Positions 26,714 through 35,353 of a DNA stretch of 64,000 bases are shown here, one piece after another. How positions within the stretch are numbered: position 1 is the first letter of the stretch; every line of letters starts with the position of its first letter. The notes under the pieces were generated by a model, which saw only the letters and a list, made by a program, of their open reading frames with translations, made no database searches and was not told where the DNA came from. The position numbers were made by a program, and so were the translations under genes. The stretch spans positions 434,001 through 498,000 of the forward strand of contig NZ_FUZZ01000005.1 of assembly GCF_900168065.1 (NCBI RefSeq), read 5' to 3'. Source of the stretch: Chitinophaga ginsengisegetis. GTDB lineage: Bacteria > Bacteroidota > Bacteroidia > Chitinophagales > Chitinophagaceae.

Positions 26714-26737
26714 GATTGAAAGCAACTACTTTCAATC
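26714..26737 (+). promoter_or_regulatory. Inverted repeat before the sugar isomerase-like gene
   Basis: GATTGAAAG and CTTTCAATC, perfect 9-base arms with a 6-base gap, ending 17 bases before the ATG at 26755. It may be an operator or a 5' leader hairpin; no known motif was matched. Confidence 0.5.
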
Positions 26738-26754
26738 ATCAAAAAAATAGCTAT

Positions 26755-27600
26755 ATGAAAAAACTGAGAAATGCATTGATGCTGGCAGGTGGCCTGGCGG
26801 TTGCATTATTTGCAAAATCGGCAGCTGCCCAGAGCAGGGCAGATGCATTGGGATGGAAGCTGGGAGCGCAGGCGTGGACATTCAATCATTTTACCTTGGC
26901 GGAAGCGCTGGATAAAATGGACAGCTGCGGTATCCAGTACGTGGAAGCATATCCCGGCCAGGTGATTGGTGGTGGTATTGAAGGTAAATTTGATTACCAT
27001 ATGCCGCCTTCCAAACAGGAAGAGGTAAAAGCGCTGTTTAAGAAGAAGCACAAAGTGCTGCAGGCTTTTGGCGTGGTAGTACCTGAATCGGCTGCTGAAT
27101 GGCGTATGTTGTTTGATTTTGCCAACAGGATGGGCATCCAGAGCATTACTTCTGAGCCTAAGCCGGAAGACCTGGACCTGATTTCTTCCCTGTGTGATCA
27201 ATACCAGATTAAGCTGGCGATACATGATCACCCGAAACCAAGCCGTTACTGGAGCCCTGAAACGGTGCTGGAAGCGATCAAAGGCAGAAGCAAATTAATG
27301 GGCGCCTGTGCGGATATTGGTCACTGGGTACGCTCAGGACTGGATCCGGTAGAATGTATCAAAAAACTGGATGGTCATATTGTAAGCCTGCATTTCAAGG
27401 ATCTGAACGACAAATCTCGTGATTCCCACGACGTAGTTTGGGGTAATGGTGTTTGCCAGATGCCGAAAGTGCTGGAAACACTGAAAAATCAGAAGTTCAA
27501 AGGTTTGTTTTCTGCAGAATACGAATACCACTGGGATTACAATGTTCCTGAAGTGAAGGCCAGCGCTGCTTTCTGGAGAACTATTGTAAGTAACCTGTAA
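26755..27600 (+). CDS. Secreted sugar phosphate isomerase/epimerase-like protein
   Basis: 281 residues from the ATG at 26755; a TTG 17 codons upstream is rejected because the signal peptide (KKLRNALMLAGGLAVALF, cleavage after SAAAQ) starts at this ATG. The mature part is an AP-endonuclease-2 type TIM barrel: GAQAWTFNHFTLAEAL, then CADIGHWVRSGLDP and SLHFKDL, which carry metal-binding residues of the family. Export suggests it works on sugars in the periplasm, as with the DUF1080 and Gfo/Idh/MocA proteins nearby. Monocistronic, ending at a strong terminator. Confidence 0.9.
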   Translation: MKKLRNALMLAGGLAVALFAKSAAAQSRADALGWKLGAQAWTFNHFTLAEALDKMDSCGIQYVEAYPGQVIGGGIEGKFDYHMPPSKQEEVKALFKKKHKVLQAFGVVVPESAAEWRMLFDFANRMGIQSITSEPKPEDLDLISSLCDQYQIKLAIHDHPKPSRYWSPETVLEAIKGRSKLMGACADIGHWVRSGLDPVECIKKLDGHIVSLHFKDLNDKSRDSHDVVWGNGVCQMPKVLETLKNQKFKGLFSAEYEYHWDYNVPEVKASAAFWRTIVSNL

Positions 27601-27627
27601 TAGCATATCATCCTTGTTGGATGAGGG

Positions 27628-27668
27628 ATCCGAAGATAACGGCCTGGCCGGGATCTTCGGATTTTTTT
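27628..27668 (+). terminator. Intrinsic terminator
   Basis: 10-base arms ATCCGAAGAT and ATCTTCGGAT (27628-27637, 27653-27662) followed by a run of seven T. Confidence 0.9.
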
Positions 27669-27752
27669 GTGGATGTCCCATACCGGACATGACCCAGGCA
27701 GCGCTGGTTAACCCGGTTAAGAGTTTAAGCGCAGCATAATTCCCTTTATTAT

Positions 27753-27794
27753 AAAAAGGAAAGCCCATACCAACCGGTATGGGCTTTCCTTTTT
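27753..27794. terminator. Two-way terminator of the DUF2723 gene
   Basis: 19-base perfect stem (27753-27771 with 27776-27794), 4-base loop, A/T-runs at both ends; 20 bases beyond the DUF2723 stop. Confidence 0.92.
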
Positions 27795-27813
27795 ATATCG
27801 GGTATGTTGACGG

Positions 27814-30800
27814 TTACTTTGCGGAATCCGCAGCGCCTTGCGGTACTGCATTGGAATCGCCGGTATTCACCTGTACAGCGCCGTCTTTATTTTTTCTTGT
27901 GCCGTTAGGACCAAATTCACCTTTCATCTGGTTTAACCAGGTAATGAACTGTTGTGCATTCTGACCATCGCGTTGTAAGTCGTTGGTCATCCTGTTTGGC
28001 GGCAGGGAGCTGTAGTAGCGCAGCTGCTGTTCACAGTCCTTGATCACCTGGTTCGACAGTTCTTCTGCCCTTTTCGCATCGCCGGCCATGTAATAGGCAT
28101 AGATGGTTTGGATAGAAGTATAGTTGTGCATGTTACCAGGTGTGGTGAGTGCATACGGGAAGTTGGTTTCCATGATGTTTTTGTCCATGTAGCGGAGCAC
28201 GTTGAGGGCGCTGTCTTTAGAGGCGCCTTCCTGTGTCATGGCTACCGACAGTTTGGTAAATGCCTGACGGAGGTACATGATCATTTTCCTGTTTGGCTCA
28301 TCGAAGTAGGTACCGCGTGTTTGAGCGCCACCGAATTCAAATTTGTGCATCAGGTTATCGTACATCACACCTACGTTCGCATTGATGTCCATGCCCAGCG
28401 GATCAGTAGATGTAGCTTTTGGCAAAGGCACCAGGTGGTAGGTAAGACCATCGGTTTGCATGTATTCATTCAGGCCAAGATCGGTAGGGCTGGTAAAATA
28501 GATAGGCCGTTTCCAGTCGTTGGCAGCGATGATATCATATACTGCGAGGTCATTTTTCAGCAGGTAGTTTTTGGTGATTTTGAAAGGCATGGAAGCTAAG
28601 ATCTTCGCACTGTCTTTCGCCGCTACCACTCCATTGGCGAGGATCGCCTGCTTGTCTACCGGGATAAACAGCTGACGGGTAGGCAGGAAGTTTTCTGCGC
28701 CGCCATCCTGCGTGGTTACTTTACTGTTTACATCATCGCTTCCCATGAAGTTCATGATTTCTTTCAGGTTAAAGTATTTGTCGGCAGGAATATTTCCCGG
28801 ATCGAAGAAGCGGATATAGTTGCGGTTTTCACCTTTATATTTATCGGCAGACCAGGTCATTGGAATAGCAGGGCTTTCGTTTACGGCTCTGCGCATCTGA
28901 TCGATGTACCAGTCCACCCCGAGGAGGCTGAGGTTGATCACCCTGATATCCGGGCGGATGCCTTCCACTTCCTGTGCGTACCAGAGAGGGTAAGTATCGT
29001 TATCTCCAACGGTGAACAGGATAGCATTTTTCTGGCAGGACTCCAGATAATCTTTGGCCACGTCCCTGGCTACGTATTTGGTAGAGCGGTCGTGGTCGTC
29101 CCATTCCTGGAAGGCCATCAGTACCGGTACGGCGAGCAGGCAGATAGCAGTAGCCAGTACGGGGGTAACAGCGCTTTTGATCCTCTTTTTCAGGAAGCTG
29201 TATACCGACAGTACGCCCAAACCGATCCAGATAGCAAATGCGTAGAAGGAGCCTACGTAGGCGTAGTCACGTTCACGCGGCTGGTTACCTGCCTGGTTGA
29301 GGTAGATGACGATCGCGAAACCTGTAAAGAAGAACAGGAGGGATACGATGAGGGTATCTTTACGGTGATTATTATATTGGTAGAAGAACCCGATGACACC
29401 GAGAATGAATGGCAGGAAGAACAGGGTGTTGTGTGCCTTGTTATCTTTCAGACTGTCTGGTATCATGGACTGGTCGCCATATAAGAAGTTATCGATGAAC
29501 GGAATACCTGAGATCCAGTTACCGTCACGTACGTTACCGTAGCCTTGTGTATCGTTTTGTTTACCGGCGAAGTTCCAGAGGAAATAGCGGGCATACATGA
29601 AGTTCACCTGGTATTGGAAGAAGAATTTCATGTTATCGATAAAGCCTGGTTTTTCGCCTTGCTGGAGGCCCAGCCAGGTGCGGTAGTAATCGGCGTGGCC
29701 CTGATCGTTGCTGGCGTCCCAAACGCGTGGGAAGAGCATCATATCAGCCGGATCGTATTCCGGTTCCATTTTCTTGCCGGCGATTTCATATTTTTTCGCG
29801 CCGCGTGCGTAGATGTTGCCGCCTTCTTTATACCCGGTTGGGCGGGCAGTGAACACCTGGCCGTATACCAGCGGGAAGTCGCCGTATTGTTCACGACCGA
29901 GGTAACCTACCAGGGAGATGGGGTTATCTACGTTGTACATATCTACTGAAGGATTGGCAGTAGAGCGTACCATTGTGGTAATATAAGTAGAGTAGCCTAC
30001 CAGCATGAACAGGACGAAGGAGATCGTCAGCCGGCTGAAGTGTGCTGTTTTGGATACATCCATTTTCACGCCTACGGTTTTCAGCAGGTATGGGATGGCT
30101 ATAAAGAAACCAGCCAGTAAGAATTTGAAGGCGATGGTGGCGCCGCTTGCCTCGTTAAATGCAGGTACCAGGATGATGGTAGCGATAACGATGAAGGGAG
30201 CGTAGATACCGAATTTTGGTTTACGGTAGCCGATAACCAGCAGGGCTATGATGAGTACGAAATAGAAGATAAATCCGGAGAAGTATCCCATTCCGAGGCT
30301 ATTTACGAAGAATACGTCCATATATCCGGATGCCTTAACGGTATCCTGGATGAGATATTTCTGTACGAGGCCGGTGATGCCGCAACCGATAACGAAGGCC
30401 CAGAAGGTTCCCCAGCCGGTTACCTTAAAGCGTCTGAAGTAGTACACCATTACCATAGCGGGGATGGTGAGGAGGTTGAGCAGATGGACGCCGATAGAGA
30501 GGCCGAGGAGGTATCCGATGAGGACGATCCAGCGGTCTGCATAGGGTTCATCGGCTTCATGTTCCCATTTCAGGATGGCCCAGAAAACGATGGCGGTAAA
30601 GAAAGAGGACATACCATATACTTCACCTTCCACGGCGGAAAACCAGAATGAGTCGGAGAAGGTGTAGGCCAGGGCACCTACGGCGCCTGCGCCCATGATA
30701 GCGATCATTTTTTCACGGGAGATCTCTTCACCGGCTTTCACCATGAGTCTGCGTGCGAAGTGGGTAATGGTCCAGAACAGGAACAGGATGGTGAAACCAC

Positions 30801-31050
30801 TGGCCAGGGCTGTCATGGTATTTACGCCCAGGGCGGCCTGAGATGGTTTCAGGAACATACTAAACAATCTTCCAAGCAACACGAACAATGGCGCTCCGGG
30901 CGGATGGGGAATCTGTACTTTGTAAGCACTTGAAATAAACTCGCCGCAGTCCCACAAGCTGCCTGTAGCTTCCATCGTTTTAATGTAAACAAAGCAGGCA
31001 ATGATGCAGATGACCCAGCCGACCATGTTGTTGGTCCTTTTAAAATTCAT
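27814..31050 (-). CDS. DUF2723 (GT117) membrane glycosyltransferase
   Basis: 1078 residues. The N-terminal half has about a dozen membrane helices in a GT-C arrangement; WDCGEFISSAYKVQIPHPPG near residue 33 is the conserved first periplasmic loop, with the Asp and Glu expected for a catalytic or metal site. A second helix cluster is followed by QAGNQPRERDYAYVGSFYA, and the C-terminal third is soluble with helical repeat-like segments. The family is related to protein O-mannosyltransferases and uses lipid-linked sugars at the periplasmic face; in Bacteroidota it has been proposed for protein O-glycosylation. Monocistronic, own promoter box and terminator. Confidence 0.93.
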   Translation of the reverse strand: MNFKRTNNMVGWVICIIACFVYIKTMEATGSLWDCGEFISSAYKVQIPHPPGAPLFVLLGRLFSMFLKPSQAALGVNTMTALASGFTILFLFWTITHFARRLMVKAGEEISREKMIAIMGAGAVGALAYTFSDSFWFSAVEGEVYGMSSFFTAIVFWAILKWEHEADEPYADRWIVLIGYLLGLSIGVHLLNLLTIPAMVMVYYFRRFKVTGWGTFWAFVIGCGITGLVQKYLIQDTVKASGYMDVFFVNSLGMGYFSGFIFYFVLIIALLVIGYRKPKFGIYAPFIVIATIILVPAFNEASGATIAFKFLLAGFFIAIPYLLKTVGVKMDVSKTAHFSRLTISFVLFMLVGYSTYITTMVRSTANPSVDMYNVDNPISLVGYLGREQYGDFPLVYGQVFTARPTGYKEGGNIYARGAKKYEIAGKKMEPEYDPADMMLFPRVWDASNDQGHADYYRTWLGLQQGEKPGFIDNMKFFFQYQVNFMYARYFLWNFAGKQNDTQGYGNVRDGNWISGIPFIDNFLYGDQSMIPDSLKDNKAHNTLFFLPFILGVIGFFYQYNNHRKDTLIVSLLFFFTGFAIVIYLNQAGNQPRERDYAYVGSFYAFAIWIGLGVLSVYSFLKKRIKSAVTPVLATAICLLAVPVLMAFQEWDDHDRSTKYVARDVAKDYLESCQKNAILFTVGDNDTYPLWYAQEVEGIRPDIRVINLSLLGVDWYIDQMRRAVNESPAIPMTWSADKYKGENRNYIRFFDPGNIPADKYFNLKEIMNFMGSDDVNSKVTTQDGGAENFLPTRQLFIPVDKQAILANGVVAAKDSAKILASMPFKITKNYLLKNDLAVYDIIAANDWKRPIYFTSPTDLGLNEYMQTDGLTYHLVPLPKATSTDPLGMDINANVGVMYDNLMHKFEFGGAQTRGTYFDEPNRKMIMYLRQAFTKLSVAMTQEGASKDSALNVLRYMDKNIMETNFPYALTTPGNMHNYTSIQTIYAYYMAGDAKRAEELSNQVIKDCEQQLRYYSSLPPNRMTNDLQRDGQNAQQFITWLNQMKGEFGPNGTRKNKDGAVQVNTGDSNAVPQGAADSAK

Positions 31051-31070
31051 AAGGTTGTTTTAAGGTCCGA

Positions 31071-31078
31071 CAAAAATA
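31071..31078 (-). promoter_or_regulatory. -7 promoter box of the DUF2723 gene
   Basis: The minus strand reads TATTTTTG, 20 bases before the ATG at 31050. Confidence 0.5.
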
Positions 31079-31140
31079 TAAAAAACAGCAAATTATGCTA
31101 ATCTGGCGAACAGTTTTAACTTTTTGTAAATATCTTTTTA

Positions 31141-31178
31141 GCTGTTAGCCTTTGGCTAGCAGCATCCGGGCGCCGGAT
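31141..31178. other. Two adjacent hairpins
   Basis: GCTGTTAGCC/GGCTAGCAGC (one mismatch, 3-base loop) directly followed by ATCCGG/CCGGAT (3-base loop). It lies between the monooxygenase-fold gene and the DUF2723 gene. No U-run follows on either strand, so it is not a clear terminator. Confidence 0.5.
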
Positions 31179-31234
31179 GGGAGTTTTCCGGGAGATTAAA
31201 AAAGCATTATAATTCAATGATTAAGTGCTGAAGG

Positions 31235-31528
31235 TTACAGGCTCGCGGCTGTTTGGACGGTCCATGCGGCGGGTTTCGCATTGAAAAGCGCTTTGGTGGC
31301 GGCCCATGTTTCCCGGAAGAGGGGGGACTGGCGGTACTTTTCGAGTGCGGTTTCAGATTCCCATTGGCTGAAGGTGAACCAGGTGTTTCCGGAGGCGGCA
31401 TGTTCCCATAGTTCCAGGTGGAGGCATCCGGGGAAATTCCGGATGAGTTCCTGTTGTTTGGCAAAGAGTTCCCGGAAGGTGTTTACTTTTTCCGGGTCAA
31501 ATTCCATTTTAACGATACGGTTAATCAT
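31235..31528 (-). CDS. Antibiotic biosynthesis monooxygenase-fold protein (ABM family)
   Basis: 97 residues of dimeric ferredoxin-like fold: MINRIVKMEF, FRELFAKQQELIRNFPGC and LHLELWEH are typical of the ABM/quinol monooxygenase family, which has cofactor-free oxygenases and proteins of unknown role. It overlaps the end of the SAM hydrolase gene by 4 bases (ATGA), so the two are translationally coupled. Confidence 0.85.
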   Translation of the reverse strand: MINRIVKMEFDPEKVNTFRELFAKQQELIRNFPGCLHLELWEHAASGNTWFTFSQWESETALEKYRQSPLFRETWAATKALFNAKPAAWTVQTAASL

Positions 31529-32352
31529 TGAAAAATTATTCTGACAGTTTGGTAGTATGACAGTTGCTGGTATCCGGCCGGCTGTGTGAGCTGGTCGCGG
31601 CGGAAGCCCTGCAGGCCGAACAGGCCGGCTGCATTTCCTTTATTGATGGCTATTTCCAGGTAACCGGCGGCGTTGAAGAGGGCGAGTTTGGTGCCTTCCG
31701 GAACGTCTGCATAGGTTTCGCTGATCTGGCTGATGACTTCATCGCGGCGGAAGAAGATGCGGAACTTCCGGTTTTTACATTGCATATCGAACTGTTGGCG
31801 GGTAATATTTACTACTACGTTTTCGAAGCTGTCGATATGAATGATCTGTCCTTCTATAAAGTCGTCGCCTACAAGTGGCTGCAGGTTGTGTTTTACGTGG
31901 ATCTGCTGGGTGAGCGGGCCCAGTTCACCGAGGGCTTTGCCGCGGCTTAGTTCCCGGGCGGCAGAGGCCATGAGCTGGATAATGGTAAATGTGTTCCTGG
32001 GTGCATCCGGCGGAAGGGGCAGTTTAATGACCTTCTCCGGCATACCTCCGGCAATCATGGTGAGCAGGCCATTGTCGGCGCAGCCAATGTATTGCCCGTT
32101 GTGTTCAGCTACCAGTACGTGATCCGGTCGTTTATCGAATAAATTGATCAGTACAAAGTGGAAGGTTCCCAGCGGGAAATAGGCAAAGGCGCTTTTGCAG
32201 ATATAAGTAGCCTGTGGTAAATTAAAAGGGCTGATATGGTGTGTGACGTCCGTAACATGACATTCCGGGCAGTATTGCCAGAGCTGCCCTTTAATGGCAC
32301 CTACCAGGTAATCCTGCATTCCTATGTCTGATGTTAAAGTTATAATGGACAT
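31525..32352 (-). CDS. SAM hydrolase (adenosine-forming), DUF62 family
   Basis: 275 residues. Begins with ITLTSDIGMQDYLVGAIKG, the conserved N-terminal motif of the SAM-hydroxide adenosyltransferase/fluorinase-like family (with the Asp that binds ribose). VTHHISPFNLPQATY and the CADNGLLTM stretch are also conserved, and DSFENVVVNI is in the C-terminal barrel. Characterised members hydrolyse S-adenosylmethionine to adenosine and methionine; the chlorinase/fluorinase branch has a different halide-binding loop. First gene of the two-gene unit. Confidence 0.9.
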   Translation of the reverse strand: MSIITLTSDIGMQDYLVGAIKGQLWQYCPECHVTDVTHHISPFNLPQATYICKSAFAYFPLGTFHFVLINLFDKRPDHVLVAEHNGQYIGCADNGLLTMIAGGMPEKVIKLPLPPDAPRNTFTIIQLMASAARELSRGKALGELGPLTQQIHVKHNLQPLVGDDFIEGQIIHIDSFENVVVNITRQQFDMQCKNRKFRIFFRRDEVISQISETYADVPEGTKLALFNAAGYLEIAINKGNAAGLFGLQGFRRDQLTQPAGYQQLSYYQTVRIIFQ

Positions 32353-32599
32353 GCCCGAAAATCTAAATCCAAATCCCAGTGTTCAAAACCCACAAATCAA
32401 TTCCCGTCCTCACTCGTCTATCCGTTTTTCATTTATCCGGAATGGCAAATTAAAAGTGCGCTTTCCTTCCAAAAAAGATGCCATTGGGGGTTAAGTGAAA
32501 TAAACTTAGTGCAAATAAAGACAAAAAAGCCGAGGCGATCGTATTTTCAGCGGAATTTTTTGCACTAACGTTAACGGCTACAGTGAAAAGATTGGTTAC

Positions 32600-33412
32600 T
32601 TACTGAAGAGGAGAACCGGGTTCTTTTTTAAAGTGATTGTAAACCATTTTGTCGAGGAAGCCGGGGAGGAGTTTACTTAACAGCACGGTAAGCTTGCCCT
32701 GGCCGGTGAGTACCAGCGTACGTTTTCGTTTGGCGATGGCGGTGGCAATAGCTGCTGCCACTGCTTCTGCGCTCATCAGCTTACCTTCATCCAGCGGAGT
32801 TTCGCTCTGTGCCTGTCCCTGTGGATTGAGAGCGGTATTACGTATATTCGACGCCGTGAATCCGGGACATACCCACATCACGTTAACGCCTGTATGTAAA
32901 TTTTCGGTGCGCAGCGCTTCCAGGAAACCCTGCATGGCGAACTTGGAGGCAGAGTAGCCGGTACGCGCCGGTAAGCCCCTGTACCCGGCAATGGAAGATA
33001 CCCCTACAATGGTTCCTTTGTTAGCCTGAATAGAAGGATATGCAAATTTGGTACAGTATACAGTTCCCCAGAAATTGATATCCATCAGCGATTTCAATAC
33101 GCTTACATCCAGGTCACGGAACAGGGCGCGCATGGAAATGCCCGCATTATTGATCAGGATATCTATTTTTCCGAACTTACTGATGGTACTTTCAATAAAG
33201 GCTTTGCATTCGGCCTCTATACTGACATCCGCAACGAAAGTAAACAGCCGGGTGTTATTGACTTCCTGTTGCAGGTCAGTGAGGGCAGCCTGCTTTCTGC
33301 CGCAAACAGCCACATTAGCGCCATGTGCCAGTAATTCTGTTACAAGGGCTTTACCAATTCCTGACGATCCGCCGGTGATGACAACCGTTTTATTCTGAAA
33401 GTACGTTTTCAT
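32600..33412 (-). CDS. SDR family oxidoreductase
   Basis: 270 residues, classical short-chain dehydrogenase: cofactor motif TGGSSGIG (residues 14-21), NNAG, active-site Ser (VSSIAG) and YSASK. The end is basic and hydrophobic (KLTVLLSKLLPGFLDKMVYNHF), as in membrane-associated SDRs. NADP preference is possible from the Gly-Arg after the second strand (CGRK). Substrate unknown. Single gene with its own -7 box. The 247 bases between it and the SAM hydrolase hold nothing I recognise. Confidence 0.92.
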   Translation of the reverse strand: MKTYFQNKTVVITGGSSGIGKALVTELLAHGANVAVCGRKQAALTDLQQEVNNTRLFTFVADVSIEAECKAFIESTISKFGKIDILINNAGISMRALFRDLDVSVLKSLMDINFWGTVYCTKFAYPSIQANKGTIVGVSSIAGYRGLPARTGYSASKFAMQGFLEALRTENLHTGVNVMWVCPGFTASNIRNTALNPQGQAQSETPLDEGKLMSAEAVAAAIATAIAKRKRTLVLTGQGKLTVLLSKLLPGFLDKMVYNHFKKEPGSPLQ

Positions 33413-33430
33413 GGGTATAATTTAGCCCCA

Positions 33431-33438
33431 CAAAAATA
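33431..33438 (-). promoter_or_regulatory. -7 promoter box of the SDR gene
   Basis: The minus strand reads TATTTTTG, 18 bases before the ATG at 33412. Confidence 0.5.
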
Positions 33439-33553
33439 GGTGAGTAACATCAAATTATTACAAGGCATTTACAGAAATGTAATGAACTATTTTTGGGCAT
33501 GAGGTGTTATAATACTTTGTGGGAGTGGGTTTGGGAATATTTTTGAATAAAAG

Positions 33554-33584
33554 TTTGGCGGAAATAAAAATATTCCTATTTTTG
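33554..33584 (+). promoter_or_regulatory. Promoter of tRNA-Lys
   Basis: -33 TTTG at 33554-33557 and -7 TATTTTTG at 33577-33584 with a 19-base spacer, the same spacing as the tRNA-Cys promoter; CAA follows in both. The tRNA starts 20 bases after the -7 box. Confidence 0.87.
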
Positions 33585-33603
33585 CAACCGCTTAACAGCA
33601 AAG

Positions 33604-33676
33604 GATCTCCTAGCTCAGTTGGTAGAGCAATACACTTTTAATGTATGGGTCTTGGGTTCGAGTCCCAAGGGGATCA
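33604..33676 (+). tRNA. tRNA-Lys (anticodon TTT)
   Basis: 73 bases, complete cloverleaf: acceptor GATCTCC/GGGGATC (one G-U), D-arm GCTC/GAGC, anticodon stem ATACA/TGTAT with TTT, T-arm TTGGG/CCCAA, discriminator A. The CCA end is not encoded. No integrase lies next to it. Confidence 0.97.
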
Positions 33677-33687
33677 CAGAAGTTTTA

Positions 33688-33720
33688 GAAACCTCGCGCT
33701 ATGCGCGGGGTTTTGTTTTT
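33688..33720 (+). terminator. Terminator of tRNA-Lys
   Basis: Arms AAACCTCGCGC and GCGCGGGGTTT with a short loop, then a T-rich run, 11 bases past the tRNA. Confidence 0.85.
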
Positions 33721-33818
33721 TAGTTGAGCGTTTAGTCGAGTTTCTTTTGTATAACCCCGATCTCTTTCCCGTACTTTATACAGGTTAATCAGCTTTTACT
33801 AATGTATGAAAAACCCCA

Positions 33819-33968
33819 TTACATCATCCTATTATTCACCGCCTGCGCCAACGCATCCGCAATACTCCCCACTTCTAACCGCTCAAATATCTTCCGTCGA
33901 TAATATTTCACCGTATCCGGCACTACAAATATCTTTTCCGCAACATAAGCATTAAAATCGTCATGAAT
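33819..33968 (-). pseudogene. LuxR-type HTH relic
   Basis: 49 codons on the minus strand, between an in-frame stop upstream and TAA at 33819-33821, encode the C-terminal half of a LuxR/FixJ helix-turn-helix: VAEKIFVVPDTVKYYRRKIF, then ERLEV and ADALAQAV. The recognition-helix pattern (TVKYYRRKIFERL) is well preserved. There is no usable start codon and no receiver or other N-terminal domain, so it is a gene remnant. It fills part of the otherwise gene-free 33721-34029. Confidence 0.72.
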
Positions 33969-34029
33969 TTACACTCAAGTGTAGGGTTTTACAAGAAAAA
34001 AGTCGGGATTTTTGGCGGAAATCCAGATT

Positions 34030-34272
34030 ATGAACCTATCAAGTACTGACACTAATGATCTACTGAAAAGAAAAAGCCGTATTCAGGGAATGCTGGCAGG
34101 ATTCCTGGTACTGTGTATGATAATGATCGTATGTGTTCTGATGATTAAAGAAAAGAAGGTGGTGTATATCGCCCCGATGTTTTCATTGTCGCTGGTCTTT
34201 TTCCCTTTATTTCAACAGCTGAAAGCTATTAAAAAAGAGCTGCAATCCCGTGCAGCTGCTTCCGCTAAATAG
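34030..34272 (+). CDS. Small two-helix membrane protein
   Basis: 80 residues from the ATG at 34030 (a TTG at 34012 would add six residues). Polar N-terminus, two hydrophobic segments (about residues 22-42 and 47-62), and a charged helix at the end (KAIKKELQSR). The layout is like a widespread group of small Bacteroidota membrane proteins of unknown role. Lies 9 bases before the DUF3667 gene and probably forms an operon with it. Confidence 0.65.
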   Translation: MNLSSTDTNDLLKRKSRIQGMLAGFLVLCMIMIVCVLMIKEKKVVYIAPMFSLSLVFFPLFQQLKAIKKELQSRAAASAK

Positions 34273-34281
34273 TTTTTTACT

Positions 34282-34995
34282 ATGAATTGCAAGTCATGTA
34301 ATGCGGCTGTTGCTGATAAGTTTTGCGGACACTGCGGCAATCCGATAGCATTGAAGCGAGTGGATAGCCATTATATCATTCATGAGGTGCAGCACGTGCT
34401 GCATTTTGAGAAGGGAATATTGTATACGATCAAAGAGCTGTTGATACGCCCCGGAGTAAATATCAGGAGGTTCCTTACAGAAGACAGGAGCCGACTGGTG
34501 AAACCGGTAATTTTCCTTGTCATATGTTCGCTGCTGTATACGCTGATTACCCATTTTTTTCATATCGAGAATGACCATTACGTAAGCGAGTCCATACGGT
34601 ACGAAACCTTTGCAGCCCTCACCACATGGATAGAAGGGCATTACGGCTATGCCAATATCATCATGGGCCTTTTTATCGGCGCCTGGTTGAAATTGTTTAT
34701 GCGCAAAAGTGCGTACAATTATTATGAGGTACTAATCATGTTATGTTTCGTGATTGGTACGGGGATGTTGATATATACGTTGTTTGCACTGGTGCAGGGA
34801 ATCAGCGGGAAAAATATGAAGCTGACATCGGAAGTGGTATCGCTGTTATACAGTATGTGGGCCATTGGTCAGATATTGGGTGGGAAGAAGATAAAGGGAT
34901 ATGTTTTGTCACTGGTGGGTTATATATTAGGCATGGGATCGTTCTGGATGGCAGTAGAATTGTTGGCCTGGATAATAGATCGGTTCAATGATTAA
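34282..34995 (+). CDS. DUF3667 zinc-ribbon membrane protein
   Basis: 237 residues. An N-terminal zinc ribbon, CKSC followed by CGHC (residues 3-18), then the DUF3667 core ELLIRPGVNIRRFL with EDRSRLVKP, and about five hydrophobic segments in the second part. Common in Bacteroidota, function unknown. Shares an apparent operon with the small membrane protein upstream. Ends about 170 bases before a terminator. Confidence 0.85.
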   Translation: MNCKSCNAAVADKFCGHCGNPIALKRVDSHYIIHEVQHVLHFEKGILYTIKELLIRPGVNIRRFLTEDRSRLVKPVIFLVICSLLYTLITHFFHIENDHYVSESIRYETFAALTTWIEGHYGYANIIMGLFIGAWLKLFMRKSAYNYYEVLIMLCFVIGTGMLIYTLFALVQGISGKNMKLTSEVVSLLYSMWAIGQILGGKKIKGYVLSLVGYILGMGSFWMAVELLAWIIDRFND

Positions 34996-35102
34996 GTATT
35001 GCGCAGTCATCCCGGCCAGGATCGCGGGCTTTGTTGTTTTGGTCTATTTGTTAGTCTACCAAAGTGTGATTGCGCTGTTCTTGTTTACTTAGTTTTATAA
35101 AT

Positions 35103-35130
35103 GGTTGGGGTTTGTACCGAAAGGTTCACC
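35103..35130 (+). repeat. 28-base element, copy E1
   Basis: Contains TTTGTACC and AAGGTTCAC; the second copy E2 is at 37555-37582 on the same strand (23 of 27 aligned bases identical, plus one gap). Each copy is followed by an intrinsic terminator. The pair brackets the AraC/DJ-1 genes. Confidence 0.6.
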
Positions 35131-35163
35131 ACCAAGTGTAAAAAGAGATACTCTTATGTAATT

Positions 35164-35199
35164 AAAGCCTTGTAGAATCTGATTCTATAAGGCTTTTTT
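35164..35199 (+). terminator. Intrinsic terminator
   Basis: 15-base stem (35164-35178 with 35182-35196, one G-U) with a 3-base loop, then TTT. Probably ends the DUF3667 operon. Confidence 0.88.
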
Positions 35200-35340
35200 G
35201 TTTTTAGTGGTGAAGTTGTGAAAAGATAAATAAAGATAGGCCCGCTTCTAACATTGTTTTTGTTTCACTCATGATAAAGCTTTGTTTGAAGTGGCTGGAT
35301 ATGACGCGTCTTTGTCCTTTCTGAAAAATGTAATAAGGAC

Positions 35341-35348
35341 TACTTTTG
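35341..35348 (+). promoter_or_regulatory. -7 box directly before the AraC/DJ-1 start
   Basis: TACTTTTG matches TAnnTTTG exactly and is followed by 5 bases and the ATG at 35354. At the 19-base spacing the -33 position reads TTTC, one base off TTTG. Confidence 0.55.
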
Positions 35349-35353
35349 CCAAG

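Noticed and set aside
33604-33676. tRNA-Lys as the attachment site of an integrated element
   Set aside because: No integrase nearby and no full duplication of the tRNA 3' end was found; only a 9-base match in E2, which is too short to claim.
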